Source: Riptortus pedestris (taxonomy: Eukaryota; Arthropoda; Insecta; Hemiptera; Alydidae). From it: DNA of 64,000 nucleotides. The translations under genes and the position numbers were made by a program. Of the stretch, positions 1 through 17,993 are shown in pieces. Location of the stretch: the NCBI GenBank assembly GCA_019009955.1, contig CM032233.1, positions 63,525,001 through 63,589,000 on the forward strand, written 5' to 3'. A model generated the notes under the pieces. That model was not told where the DNA came from and ran no database searches. It was given only the letters and a program-made list of their open reading frames with translations. The first letter of the stretch is position 1, and each line of letters begins with the position of its first letter.

Positions 1-910
1 TGTGACTTCCGAGAAATGGTCAATTTCAAGGAATTATGACTGAAAATTAACCCTAGGGAAACTGGAATGAGGATAGGTCTGTCTCTAATTGTACCTAAAC
101 AGTGGGAGGCTTTAACGGGCCTCAGAAGTTAGGAGTTTTGGTGAGAGGGGCTGTTGGATATCCGGCAGGGGCAAAAAGTAATTTGAATCCATGAATTCGT
201 TACTAATAGGGACGTTTTGAATTTTTCGAGCCGGGCTTAATGAATATTGGTTTATTCTTATGTTGGTGATTACGAGAATTTCCATATTCTCCTATAAGTT
301 ATACACAAAACATTTCATAGCGGACATAACAAAAAAAAATAAATATAATAACGGCTCGTTTGGACGTAAGTGGTTCTACATAAATGGAGAAATTATAAAA
401 TTAGTGACACAAAGGATCTATAAATATGGCTCACTCAGTTATTATTGAAACTGCCAAAATCATCATATCCAATTATTATTCTTAAATTGTTTCTTTCAGT
501 ACTGGTTTAACGTTCTTCGATTATAATATTTTCATTTATATAGTCTTCAACGGAATTGGAGTTGCTTCTAAGTGCAATGCATAGTACTTGTTTCCATGGG
601 CAGGAATGTTCACAAATACTAACTAGAAATGGAAGGTCAGTGGTTTCCCTGTGCGTTCGGCATGATAATATTAAATAGGAAAGGCAGGGAAGAGTAAAGG
701 GAATCCCAATCGAGGTCAAGCTTGTTCGAGAGCAAGCCGTCACATAGGCATTATCCAGTATGAGTATGCAAACTAACATTTCAATGTATGTCCAGTTATG
801 ACACTAAAATTTTGCCAGTGGAAAAATCGGCAAATAAGAATTAATTCAGTTTAAGATTTTAAAATACTGCATTAGATTGTAAATATTTTTTAATTACTCA
901 CAATTAACAC
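1..910. other. Gene-free leader, slightly GC-richer at 1-230
   Basis: No coding frame with recognisable protein similarity is seen. The first ~230 bases are less AT-rich than the rest, but nothing in them is diagnostic. Confidence 0.5.
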
Positions 911-912
911 TA

Positions 913-1448
913 TATATATATTGGGTATGGGAATAAGTTTTAATTGTTTTTCCATACACAGTATTGATGGCATCACATACATTTCATCTAACCTTTCGAT
1001 ACATGAATTTAAAAGGCGGTGTGTATGTATGCTGCTAAACACAGTTTCAGACTTTTGTTTGGAGTCAAACAGCAGCTATTCATATCACATCGAAATACAG
1101 CGTTCGCGGGAAGTTCTCCTCTACAATCCTTCGAAGAAAAGTGCTGCGGAAATGGGCCATTTGCTTGGCAATGTTTATAGCAACCATGCTTCATCAGAGT
1201 CAACTTGCAGATAATTTGTTTTTTCTTCGAAGGATTGTAGAGGAGAACTTCCCGCGAACGCTGTATTTCGATGTGATATGAATAGCTGCTGTTTGACTCC
1301 AAACAAAAGTCTGAAACTGTGTTTAGCAGCATACATACACACCACCTTTTAAATTCATGTATCGAAAGGTTAGATGAAATGTATGTGATGCCATCAATAC
1401 TGTGTATGGAAAAACAATTAAAACTTATTCTCATACCCAATATATATA
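913..1448. repeat. Near-perfect 228-bp inverted duplication with 80-bp spacer
   Basis: The left arm (913-1140) is the reverse complement of the right arm (1221-1448). I saw only two mismatches (near 928 and 1017) and no indels. The spacer is 1141-1220. The arms end in short (TA)n, and the inner ends share TTTTCTTCGA/TCGAAGAAAA. Both arms contain the same short open frame, which is why similar 97- and 148-codon frames appear on opposite strands; I do not regard these as genes. The arm identity implies recent formation. It may be a foldback element, a recent inverted duplication or an assembly foldback. A transcript across it would form a long perfect hairpin. Confidence 0.9.
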
Positions 1449-1932
1449 CATACATAATAAAATAACAATAACATAATAGCTTTCATACAACAAGAATATA
1501 GCTTTAATAAAATATAACAATAATTGTAATAACACATAACAATAGTTCCAACATAATATAATAGCTAGAATAATAATTATAATATAGTTCAACAAACAAA
1601 AGACAATATACTATAGATATACAAAAATATAAGACTGTTGTGACCCTGCTCAATGTAAACAGACCAGGGAAGGTTATTGTAACCAGTAACTCTAGTGCAA
1701 TATGTATAGTAGTTTTTAAGTATCTTTAGTCTTGGTAAGTAAAAATAGCATAAAAATCACCTGTTACACTCTAATTTAACAACAATGTGCAATATTATAA
1801 AGTAGCACCAGTATTTTTACAACCCTGAAGAAATATCGGCATAAACTAAGATTTTTTCACCAACATTGACCAAACCTCCAAAAAAACAACAACACCATAT
1901 ACAAATATAACCTGGTCGAGAACATCAACACA

Positions 1933-1934
1933 AT

Positions 1935-1986
<52 letters not shown>
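1933..1986. repeat. (TA)n microsatellite
   Basis: Uninterrupted TA repeats, apart from one CA near the start. The adjoining minus-strand frame of tandem Ile-Tyr is repeat-driven. Confidence 0.95.
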
Positions 1987-1988
<2 letters not shown>

Positions 1989-2560
1989 GCATTGTGTAAA
2001 ATACTGCCTACTGTTGTTCACATTAATTGAACTTTCATAATTACTAAAACCATTTCCGTTTGTTTTAGGTAAGGCATCACTCTTCATCACATCTCATATA
2101 GTTCATGGTGGTAAGCATTAAATTCTTGTAATTTTAGATATTATTAATTTGTTTCAAGATGCTGTGAATCGTAAATAACTCAACATTTCTAATTTCCAAG
2201 TACTCAACAGCCGCATTATCTAATTTTCGAAGATATATTGACTGTGAACACCACACAATTATCACCTTTTCTCTTTCTCATCTCTTATTGTGGGTGTCAT
2301 TAAAATATTAACAAATAATTTTAGTCGAGGGAACTAAAAAGGCCAGGGCGTGATAAATGCCTATTTAACTTTGCCAACTCTAACCCCTTGCCCTTCAAGC
2401 AACTTTGACCTTGCATAATGACACACCTGTCGAGTACAACTACAGCGTTCCATATCTTCTCTTACTCGTAGAATTCTACTTTAACTTATACCCTTTATTT
2501 GCAAAATCTCTTTTTCCAACTGTTAATGTTCACACGATTTACGACATTGCATTCCTCACT

Positions 2561-2656
2561 CTCTTTCTCTCTCTCTCTCTCTCTTTCTCTCTCCCTCTCT
2601 CACACACGCACACACACAAACACACACACACTCTCTCTCTCTCTCTCTCACTCACT
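2561..2656. repeat. Compound (TC)n-(AC)n-(TC)n microsatellite
   Basis: Alternating TC and CA runs with a few interruptions. Confidence 0.95.
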
Positions 2657-3434
2657 TACTCTGAGTCTTTAATTATTTCTATTCTTTTTTTACACACGCC
2701 GGTACTTTAAGACAGCCCTCATACAAGCGGTACGTCCCAATTATTTTTTTTAACTTTCATTGCGCCGCGGTCGGCCAGGCCAAGGCTACTCATTACATCT
2801 TCGGCAAAAATAAAAAAAGAAGCATGAGTGCAAAATAAACTTATGGAGTCAGAAAAAATAATTTAGCCAAGGGATTTCCGGGTGGCCGCATTTGGGAAGG
2901 CACTAGGGGTCACCAAAGTTTAATATAACTAATAGGCTGGAAGAAGAATAACTAACATCTAATAACTTTATGTTGCGATAAGCTATCTAACTAGTTTTAT
3001 GTGTACATTAAAAAAAACTGGAAGACAGTAATATATGTTTTTTTCCATCTGACAGAATTTCACGGTGGTACATTAAAACATTTTCTCCACCAAGTTTTGG
3101 TCCCTAGGACAGTCACAGTATACTTACTCAACATCTTCCAGCTCCTCACAGCTGAAGTTAGAGGTTTTAAATGCGATCAAAGAAAAACGATCTGGCATTA
3201 AGGCCCATCTCCTCTGATTGTATTTTCCAGATTAATATTTAGCAGCAAAGTGTAATTTGTTCAGTTGATTAAATAGTTCTCTATCATCATGAAGGTGTTT
3301 CGATATCAGTTGAGATCAAGTAGAGCAGCAGATCACGGAATATTAAAAAAGGATCTACAAAGTCCTAAATTACTAATATTTATTTTAAGATGTAAATTTA
3401 AAATTCTTTTTGCATTAATACCAAGTAGTAAGTA

Positions 3435-9400
<5,966 letters not shown>

Positions 9401-9411
9401 TTATTTAAGCA

Positions 9412-9530
9412 GATTTCCAGTAAGGATGTACAGAACCAATCATAGTGTAAATTTAATTGCCTATAAATCTTATTATATACATATTTTCACTATCATAAAT
9501 ATTAACCAAGATATTTAGATGTTTAGTTAT
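9412..9530 (+). mobile_element. Decayed internal fragment of the Helentron-like element
   Basis: The stretch with ACAGAACCAATC, a T-rich block and AATATTAACCAAGATATTT follows the same order as the middle of the better copies (for example 35777-35880). Both ends are missing or unrecognisable. Confidence 0.5.
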
Positions 9531-9649
9531 CAGGCTGTTATATCATGAACGATCTTTATTATGCAAGATACATGCAAATTCGTTGCATAATGACAACATC
9601 CAGTACGATTTTACGTTCTTGTTTCGAAAATACTTAGTTCATCTATACC

Positions 9650-10026
9650 ATACTCGAGATTTAACCGTTTCAGTCAACACTGAACATCATATTTGTTATT
9701 GGCTGAAATCGAATCTGGAATAGCGGAGGTTTATGGGGGGTGGGTTGGAAAATTCAAAATATTTTGTTATTAAGGGTTAAATGTTATAGAACCAACCTTG
9801 TTAAACTATTGATGTTCTATACATTTTTTCATAACTCAAGTATTCAGCGAGTTATTCGTAATTCATTGTTTTCCTCCTTTAGTAACCCCCCCTCCCCCCG
9901 CTCCGTCTAGTCATCTGTTTTTTACATTGAAATAGAGAATATGTTGTAATATTAGATATTAAGTGTGCTATTTTAGCACATAGGAAATCTGTTCAGTTTA
10001 CGCAGCACCTGCATGACGGACTTTCA
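9650..10026 (+). mobile_element. Decayed Helentron-like copy, 3' end kept
   Basis: It retains GGCTGAAATCGAATC, a G-rich tract, TATAGAACCAA and a 3' end with AAATCTGTTCAGTTTACGCAG followed by CATGACGGACTTT, all collinear with better copies. It lies just after another fragment of the same family. Confidence 0.65.
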
Positions 10027-10029
10027 AGA

Positions 10030-11380
10030 GTGCATTTGCTTGTGGTGCTGATCAAGTGTCTGAGAAGGTTTAACAATGTTCCCTTAATGTCGTGTCCATA
10101 ACATTTCTATTCCGCCGCCTAATGCGTGAAATGGAATAGACAAATAACACATAGCAGGTTCTTCAACATTATAACAAACATGACCGTGTGATTGAATCCT
10201 TGAGGCAGGCTTCAGTAATATGTCTTGAGTAAGCAAATAGTCATGTGCAGAACATTAAATTGAATTTTATGGATCGGGACCACCCAAGAATACGCTGAGG
10301 ATCAAATAATAAGAAATGCATTTACTTCTTTTTAGTTTTAAAAATGTAATTTTAATCTACTTTAGGAAAGCTTGAAAAAGTATTGTGTGGTACTATATAT
10401 TTCTTTAATATATTCTTGCAACGTATCGAAAAATAATTCTTTGAAGTAACTGGTAACATTCAATCTTTTAGATGTAATTTACTTATCGTGTTTCATTATC
10501 AATGTTAAGTTGTTCTACTGGTGACAGATTTTATTAATTTGATTTTTGAGTAGTTGAATTTCTCGTTAAAACATTTTCGATGTATTTTCATTGCGTAAAG
10601 TAGTGTCCTTTTCACAATCGAAATTCTTTATTTATTTTTACACTCGGACATAGATACACCCATTTTTATAGATTTAATAAATTCTGGTAGTGCGATATTA
10701 TTTTTGTTGGACAAATGTATTACTTCAAAAACAGTAATATTTTTGTTTTGTAGAGAGTTATTGGAGGGAAAGGTATGTTTTTTGATTCCTTGAGTTGGCG
10801 ACATGATTCTTGCGTATTTATTTTACATACGAGTTTTGTGATCCGCTTTTGCAATTACAGTACCAGGAAATAAAATTAGTACATTACTAAAGAGATTTCT
10901 GTTGGAAGATGGTTCCCAACGCATAGCAAGGGAAGGGATTCATTTACTTCGTCTAGGATTTAATTGATAGGAGTCGTATAACAGGAAGAGCTTCCGCGGA
11001 TTCAGATGTTTGCCGGCAATTAAGATGAATTAACGAGCGGCCCCAGGGGTAGAGGGGGCACGGGCGGGGTGGCTACCACGTGTTGGCCAACTGTGAGACG
11101 CCCGATTCCAGGGGTTGGGACGTCTAAAAACCATTTCCAAAAATACGACCCACCCCTCCCACACGAATGGTCTTCTCTTAATTCAAGGAATAATTCTATT
11201 TCGATCAAATTCCCCTCTGCCAGTCTACAGATTTAATTGTTACAATAAATGAAGTTCATATCCACAAGCCTTAAAATGTTCACAAAATTGCATTATATAT
11301 TGTAACTAAAAAAAACCAAATATACTATAAATAATTATTTATTTAAGTCTTGATAGGTTGTCATTGACGGGTAGCAAAAT
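10030..11380. other. Gene-free stretch with a GC-richer patch
   Basis: Mostly AT-rich. Positions 11030-11210 are GC-rich, containing GGGGGCACGGGCGGGG and CCACGTG. No protein similarity is seen in either strand, so it is a weak candidate for a regulatory or conserved non-coding patch. Confidence 0.35.
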
Positions 11381-11420
11381 TTATGATTTCCCGTCTTTAT
11401 ATAAAGACGGGAAATCATAA
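11381..11420. repeat. Perfect 40-bp palindrome
   Basis: The 20 bases 11381-11400 are exactly the reverse complement of 11401-11420, with no spacer; the centre is TTTATATAAA. No flanking inverted repeat extends it. It may be a tiny foldback relic. Confidence 0.93.
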
Positions 11421-11696
11421 AATCATAAAGGTTCTATTAATTTAAAATTAGCTCTAATAAAAATTAATCCCGGGGGCTAGGTTAACCATGTGAGTTAAGT
11501 CGATAGCCTAACCTTAAATGTGAATCCCAGAGTTGCAAATTCCATTCCCTCCCTCCTGGTCAACAGGAATTTATTTAATAACGATTAAATAAATTTCCTA
11601 TTCTAAGTACCATTGCATTTCTTTCAATGAAACTGATAGTAACTAGTATAACAGTATATTAAATTAAAGCCTTCAACTGATCAAAAATATTATATG

Positions 11697-12166
11697 CGAT
11701 GGATTATTCGATTGACAAGAATTTTGTTTTATTCGAAAGATAATCTTGTGGCATTACATTTTAAATATTATACATATACGGCGCAACATGTCACTCAGCT
11801 CGTGCCACAATCGATTTATTGAAAGACGCGTTTGGTGACCGCCTAATTTCACGTTTTGGACCTGTGAATTGGCCTCCAAGATCTTGTGATTTAACACCGC
11901 TAGACTACTTTCTGTGGGGCTATGTAAAGTCATTGGTCTATGCGGATAAGCCACAAACGCTTGACCATTTGGAAGACATCATTCGCCGTGTTATTGCCGA
12001 TATACGGCCACAAATGTTGGAAAAAGTCATCGAAAATTGGACTTCCAGATTGGACTACATCCGAGCCAGCCGTGGCGGTCATATGCCAGAAATCATATTT
12101 AAAATGTAATGCCACAAGACTATCTTTCGAATAAAAAAAAATTCTTGTCAATCGAATAATCCATCG
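11697..12166 (+). mobile_element. Internally deleted Tc1/mariner-superfamily element with 72-bp TIRs
   Basis: The left end (11697-11768) and right end (12095-12166) are inverted repeats beginning CGATGGATTATTCGATTGAC. They differ at only a few positions, for example in the T/A tract and near AAGATAATC. Between them lies only the C-terminal third of a transposase. The right TIR includes the stop codon, so the left TIR contains the reverse complement of the last codons. The 5' two thirds of the transposase gene is absent, leaving a short derivative that could be moved only by a transposase supplied elsewhere. Confidence 0.9.
11777..12109 (+). pseudogene. C-terminal fragment of a mariner-superfamily (IS630/Tc1/mariner) transposase
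   Basis: In frame from 11780, Gly-Ala-Thr-Cys-His leads into ARATIDLLK, then NWPPRSCDLTPLDYFLWGY, ending at TAA 12107-12109. Known: in this DDE superfamily the second catalytic Asp lies in a QQDGA-type motif, and the downstream PPRSxDLTPLDxFLW block carries the last acidic residue. Here the codon where the Asp of DGA would stand is Tyr (TAC), directly at the junction with the left TIR, and the upstream catalytic region is gone. No internal stop is present, so the fragment is young but cannot encode an active enzyme. Confidence 0.9.
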
Positions 12167-12169
12167 TTG

Positions 12170-14540
12170 TTTTATTGCAATTTAAAGTTCTATACCTCTA
12201 AAAAAAACACCCGTTATATATTAAATTGCATGTTTAATAACACTCAAGACGAAACTTCTTGAAATTGAGCCTAGTTTACTTGAAAGTCATTGGAATGTTT
12301 TTAATCGACAGCGTTCCTCAACGATATATCCTTGTCTTAGAGAAATGACGTAAGCGATCTCCCACCTCATTCAAATTTTCCCCCCTCATGCTACTTTTCA
12401 AATAGAACGCCCGATTACCAGCGTAATTAATTTACACTAGCTTTCGTTAAAAATCATCAAAGTGATTGATCGAATAACTGCGTGGCATTAGATAGCTTGT
12501 TTAAATTAAATCGTGTTCGATTACTAATGATTTCTTGAGAACTCGTTATTCGAACCGGTTATCCTCTGGACATCGACAATTTTCAATGCCGTCTACTTCT
12601 GTTCCGTATTTTAGACATTAGACAAATATCTAATCGTTCTTGTAGCTCTTCACAATATATACTAAATCTATCTAACAGGAAATTCATCAAAATTCAGATT
12701 TAGAATATCACCTTGTTTTTCACCTTAAGCTTTCATGTAATAGTTGTAGAAAAACCGTGACAATATTCTCAAGAGCAATTTGTAAGTATCATGTACCTAT
12801 TTCATACAGAATAGTTGGGAAACAATATTCACCAAATACTCAAATGTACATAATGGTTCATCCCATTTTTCGAACACCAAAGTATAAGCATATGCTTATA
12901 AAAAAAAGGTATGAGTTATAAGTGAATTACTCTCGTTATTTCATTACTATTTTCTTCTAATGAAACAGTTTAAAAGGTTTTCTAAATAGCTTAATAAAAA
13001 TATCCCAAAGGTTTTATTCGTACTGACTTAGTTATATCCTGAAATAGTGGGAAATAGTTAAATAACCTGAGTCTGAGAAATATTTTTTTGCACACTAAAA
13101 TGAATAAAAATAGTCTAATGGCGTGTCAATAAGGTTTAGATTAACTCATACCAAATTAATTAGGTTAAAATTAATATTAATTTATCAATTTAAAATTAGG
13201 GCTAAGTATTATTATTTTATTTTAGTTACGACCCTTTCTAATTTCTTCAAGTATTTTTTTTTTCCTTAAGCAATGATATAATTTCAATTAAAAATTCTTA
13301 CGCAAGACCTTTGTCTTTGTGAGAAAAATAAAAATCGACTAGCTGAGGAGCTTTTTTTTCCCAAATTCAATGTTTATGTATATTTATCACAGCGTCACAG
13401 GATTTTGTCATTAGAAAAGTCACAGACTTATTTCATTAGAAAAGACAATAAGAAATTATAAACCACATATTCCAAAGCCAAAAGCTAGACTCACTTTCTT
13501 ATGAGAACAATAAAGAAAACATTTACTAGACTCCAATTTGATGCTGAAATAAATAAAATAGTTAATGCAAACTTTAATCTTTTTTTTTTCTTGGCGTAGA
13601 TTACTCTGAACTAGAAAATGTTTGGAAAAATAATATCGTCTCATGATTTAGCCTTTAAAAATGCATTGTGGCTGCAAGGAGAAAAAGTAGAACATAAATA
13701 ATGTACGTATTTGTAATTTAGAGAACCCCAGATGTATGTACATGGTGGTATTTCAGCATTAAATGCCATGGTAAATGATTTTATTTATTTCATTTTTTAA
13801 TATAATATCTCCAAAAATAAACGTTTCATTGAGAATAATATTGCATAGTTGATTATTAAGAATTATAATGTTACTAATTGCTATGAAGTCGTTTCACACC
13901 AACAACTTCCTACAAAATGATTTTTTCAATATTTGGAAATTGTGTTTAAATATATTATTCAGGGATTTCACTTGATTATTCTATTTCGAATCCGTTAGGG
14001 GTTAAAAAATTGGTCCTTTGCATAAAATGAATTAACTAAAATTGCTTACTCCAAATCAATTAAAATATTCATAGTTAAATAATTACAAGTGAAAAAAGGA
14101 AAAAGAATCGCCATAAAATTTACCTCCTGTTTATTTTTTCACACACATATTTTCCACGAACAATCCAAGAACATAAGCGGTATTATTTATGTAATATTTT
14201 AACTAATTTCAGTTATAGTTTGTATATGCTTCTATTTTCTTTCTATCCTATGTAGACTTTCTTGGTAGGATTCATCATGCAACTTCTTCAGAAAAATAAA
14301 TTAGAGTACAATTTTAAAATAAAAATGTTCAAGGTATTTTAAAAAGGGTTGACCAACTTAAACCCTTACAAAATGTTATTCAAAAACAATTATTTGGTCG
14401 TTTTTAGTATAGGTAATAATGTAATCATTCCAAATATGTTTTCCTTTAATGAAATCAATTGTTTTCAACAATACTCGTCCACTTTAATTTTTTAAACTTT
14501 TGACAATTCATTGAATTTTAAAGTAAAGTATAAAACAAAA
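12170..14540. other. AT-rich gene-free stretch
   Basis: No recognisable exon, RNA gene or transposon. Short open frames here lack any protein-like composition. Confidence 0.5.
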
Positions 14541-15156
14541 ACGTCCGTCACGTAGGGGCTGCGTTAACTAAGCAGATTTTCCACGTACGGCACGTTTTTG
14601 CATATATCTCAAAAATTAAAAGTTCAATGAGAACGATATTTGGTATTTTAGCTTCAAATAAAATGCTTCATAACACAGTAGAATATTGCTGATATGAGAT
14701 GAGTAGGAGTGGGGGTTTACTGAATACTGAAAACTAAAAAATGCAAATATCTCAGTTAATAATCAAGATAGTGAAAAAATGTACTTAACAACATTTATAG
14801 AACATTAAATTTGCAGTAAGAATGGTGCTATATAATTTTTCGATCCGACGCATAATTACGAAGATATTAAGAATTTTCGAAATTCTCCTCCTCCCCCTGA
14901 TCCGATTTCAGCCGTTAACGAACTTGATCTGTCTTTTTGTATAAAACGATTATATATCATGAATGGCAAAGATAAAACAAAAATTGCGACCACTAGAGAG
15001 GTAACAGACAAATATATATATATACACACACAGTTTTGAACAGACCTCATTTTCGTCATCTCCGATAGGATCGATGGACATTTGAGGAAAAATTTCGAAA
15101 ATCGCGTCATGAGTACGACCTCAATAGCTGATTTCCATTAAGGGAAATCTGCTAAT
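14541..15156 (-). mobile_element. Helentron-like (HINE/DINE-type) non-autonomous element, subfamily I
   Basis: Read on the minus strand it opens with TTAGCAGATTTCCCTTAA... and closes with a (partly broken) hairpin CGCAGCCCCTACGT, then GACGGAC. Next to the 5' end is the block found in other copies (GTACTCATGACGCG, ATCGATCCTA..GGAGATGACG), then a (TA)n tract, then TCTGTTACCTC. The 3' half is the variant with TTCAGTAAACCCCC and GCAAATATCTC shared with the copies at 35457 and 38178. No coding capacity. Confidence 0.8.
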
Positions 15157-15459
15157 AGTATGGATTATCTTGTTACTTAAAATGTTGCTTTGTGTACTAT
15201 GGGGTACTAACAGATGAAAGTAGCCCATCCTAATTGATAAGAAGATTAAAAAAAAGTAATATTTTTATTACATAGCAAATTTTCGAAGTACGTAATTCTA
15301 ACGACTCTGAATCGCTGAGCCAATTCAAGAAGAATAATGAGTTCTTAACAATAAAAAATTCATCATAATATTTTTGCAGCCTCCCACACACATATTGCAA
15401 CAAATGCTTCAGGCTTTCTTTACTAATTCGATGTAAACATTTATTAATTTGAAGGTATT

Positions 15460-15760
15460 TTGAACCATAGTTGTGACTCGTCGCCTGGGTTCATGCCCCT
15501 AGAGGGCCACTACCCAACCCTCAAGAGGCGGCCAGAGATGAAAGGGAGAAAGAGAATATTAATTATAAAGCCAATAGGAGCTATCCTCACCGCCGGTCAA
15601 TATTTGCCCTTGTCCCAGTCAACAGGGCTAGACCACTCCGAGGTAATTGGTGGATAAATAGACCCCGAGTAGGTGGAGGTGGAATCTCAAAACTACGATC
15701 CAACAAAATGCTTCATCGATAGACCCTCTCCTTCTACAGTCAATTATGGCTGTTAGCAGG
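15460..15760. other. GC-richer island, no protein recognised
   Basis: Base composition shifts to near 50% GC over about 300 bases in AT-rich surroundings. A 65-codon + frame and a minus frame exist, but neither resembles a known protein. It is a candidate conserved non-coding element. Confidence 0.3.
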
Positions 15761-15832
15761 TGTCTCTTATTGCAAAACTGTGGAGGTTGTTCACATGACA
15801 TGATATTCCAAAATATACATATGTTTGAATGT

Positions 15833-15835
15833 GTA

Positions 15836-15873
<38 letters not shown>

Positions 15874-15884
15874 TGTGAGAGAGC
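15833..15884. repeat. (TG)n-(GA)n microsatellite
   Basis: GTGTGT run followed by GAGAGA run. Confidence 0.93.
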
Positions 15885-15973
15885 AAAGTTTTTGAGCCTT
15901 CATATAAATATTTAAACAAAAACCATTAATGGATTAAAATATCTAACCAAACTAGTATAAATATTTGTGGGAA

Positions 15974-15978
<5 letters not shown>

Positions 15979-16007
<29 letters not shown>
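15979..16007. repeat. (TA)n microsatellite
   Basis: Perfect TA repeats. Confidence 0.9.
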
Positions 16008-16009
<2 letters not shown>

Positions 16010-16689
16010 AATACATATAAGGAATGGATAAAAATTAAACTATGAATATCAAATAAATATATAATATGTACACACACATATATATTTCTGTGGTGGTACT
16101 TTTGGCAACTCCTATACTATAAGTATATAGTGTAATAAAACATGCTGAATTGATAACTTCACTTTTCTTGAATAATAAATTGGTTCCATCAATTTTGTGC
16201 ACTACTTTTGCAGTATTATTTTTTGCTTTGGTTTGTGGCTAAAGCGTTTGCTTATTAACCAATTTGGGTACTCTACTCCAATTAAAATCCCCTTTCCAAC
16301 GTTTTTCAAGTGCATTGTTAATATTTTCCCGAAATATACTCCAAAACATGTTGGATTGAATGGAAATGAAAAAAACAAAACTAAAGAAGGATTACAATCG
16401 GCACACCCTCTCACTCCCAAAAATTGTTCTATACAATTCAACAACTCATTGTTCTATAAAAAATAAACTAGAAGATAATAATTCCCAAAGTCTAAAGAGC
16501 GAAATGTGCATTACTTCAGACAAGAGGCCTTCACTTAAAGACATACGAAGTAAAATGTTTTAACATGACAAGTGAGGAAAATCTCATTCATGCTGGGGGC
16601 TACCAGTGCACTAATGACAGATGTACTTACGTTTGGCATAAGTAAAAATGCGATGCATATCTTTTCCAATTGTACATATTTCCGTTTGA

Positions 16690-16791
16690 GCACATTTCCC
16701 TAATGAGGTCGTACTCATAACGTGATTTTCGAAAAATTTCTTCAAATGTTCATTGAGCCTACCCAGGAGATGACGAAAATGATGTCCGTTC

Positions 16792-16863
<72 letters not shown>

Positions 16864-17326
16864 TTGTCTGTTAACGCTCTAGCGGTCGCAATTTTTGTTT
16901 GATCGGTACCAAACTTGATATTTAATCGTTTTATGTAAAAAGACGATCATGTTAGTTAATGGCTGAAATCGGACCAGTGGAAGGGGGGATTTTTTAAAAT
17001 TCGAAATATCACCGTTATTATGCGTCGGATTGAAAAATTGTATGGAGTCAATCTTATTGGAAATCAAATTTACTATAAATATTGTTTTATATATTTATTC
17101 TGTATCTTGAATATTAACCGAGATATTTGCCTTTGTATTGTGTGTGTGGTCGGCAGGAGTCGGCTATGTTCGGGACTTTCCGCTAGCTAGGGCGGCCGTT
17201 TCCGTAACTGTTCGTCCCTCGTGAATAGGATTAGGGATTCCTTACTTGTCCTGTTTTTGTTCGGCAGATTTCTCTACTGTATAACCTCACGTTGGAAATC
17301 TGCAGCCCCTGCATGACGGACTTTTC
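16690..17326 (+). mobile_element. Helentron-like element, subfamily II
   Basis: The 5' part has CATTTCCCTAATGAGGTCG, then CTACCCAGGAGATGACG, a 60-bp (TA)n tract (16796-16864) and GTCTGTTAACGCTCTAGCGG. The 3' half is the variant with GGCCGTTTCCGTAACTGTTCG and CTCACGTTGGAAATCTGC. It closes with GCAGCCCCTGCATGACGGAC. Compared with 33554-34055 it lacks the terminal AGCAG of the 5' end and has lost the ~13 bases (TTAGTTTACGC-type) before the 3' hairpin. Confidence 0.82.
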
Positions 17327-17520
17327 TTGTAATAGAGCTAAAGGCGCAAAACAATATGGATCACATGAGCTAATCTAAATTCTTCATATTTCACGCCTCT
17401 ATCCAACGATCAAACAAATGTTGATGTTGATTTATATTTTTGGCTCAAAGCCAAAATGGTAAATTTCACTTTCTCCCTTAGGTTTTCATGCTAGAAAAAA
17501 TCGACTACTATTGCTCATTT

Positions 17521-17993
17521 AGTGGGTGCCAGTGACCGTGCGGGTTAAGGCGTAGGTACATCTACAACCACCGTTAGCAAGCCGAAGGTAAAAAAAGGTG
17601 CATGTGAATCCTCAACAAGGGAGAATATTAGTTCACTAAGTCGCTAACAGAGCGCGCTGGTGTCGCAGTGCTTATGGATCAGCGGGAGTCTGAAGAATAT
17701 ATAGGTCTAACAGCCCCTCAGGATGGCTAACGATTATTACTCTCTTAGCTCCTGTCCATAGCTGGCAGGGTGAACTGGCCCCCCGGGGACCTGGGACCCG
17801 TCAGTCTACTGGAGACATCTCATTCCAGGCCCCTCTTGGATAAGGCGGGTTGTAAGTCTAGTTGATCACACACTATGTAAAAACTTTGATCAGGAATCCC
17901 TCGAGTCTCACTCGGGGGCGGCAAGGGTTTTTAAGGTCTGTAATACCTGATATTACCTTGTCTGTATATGTGATAAAAAAAAAAAAAAGAGCA
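17521..17993 (+). mobile_element. Probable poly(A)-ended retroposon with tRNA-like head
   Basis: It starts with GTGACCGTGCGGGTTAAGGC, close to the box-A region of the SINE at 43218. It continues through unusually GC-rich sequence (GGCCCCCCGGGGACCTGGGA) and ends in a 14-base A run at 17977-17990. Orientation follows from the A tail. I could not identify a reverse transcriptase or clear target-site duplications, so this may be a SINE joined to LINE 3' sequence or an independent SINE family. Confidence 0.45.

Noticed and set aside
921..1455. 97- and 148-codon frames on opposite strands with the same peptide
   Set aside because: They are the two arms of the inverted duplication; no similarity or codon signal.
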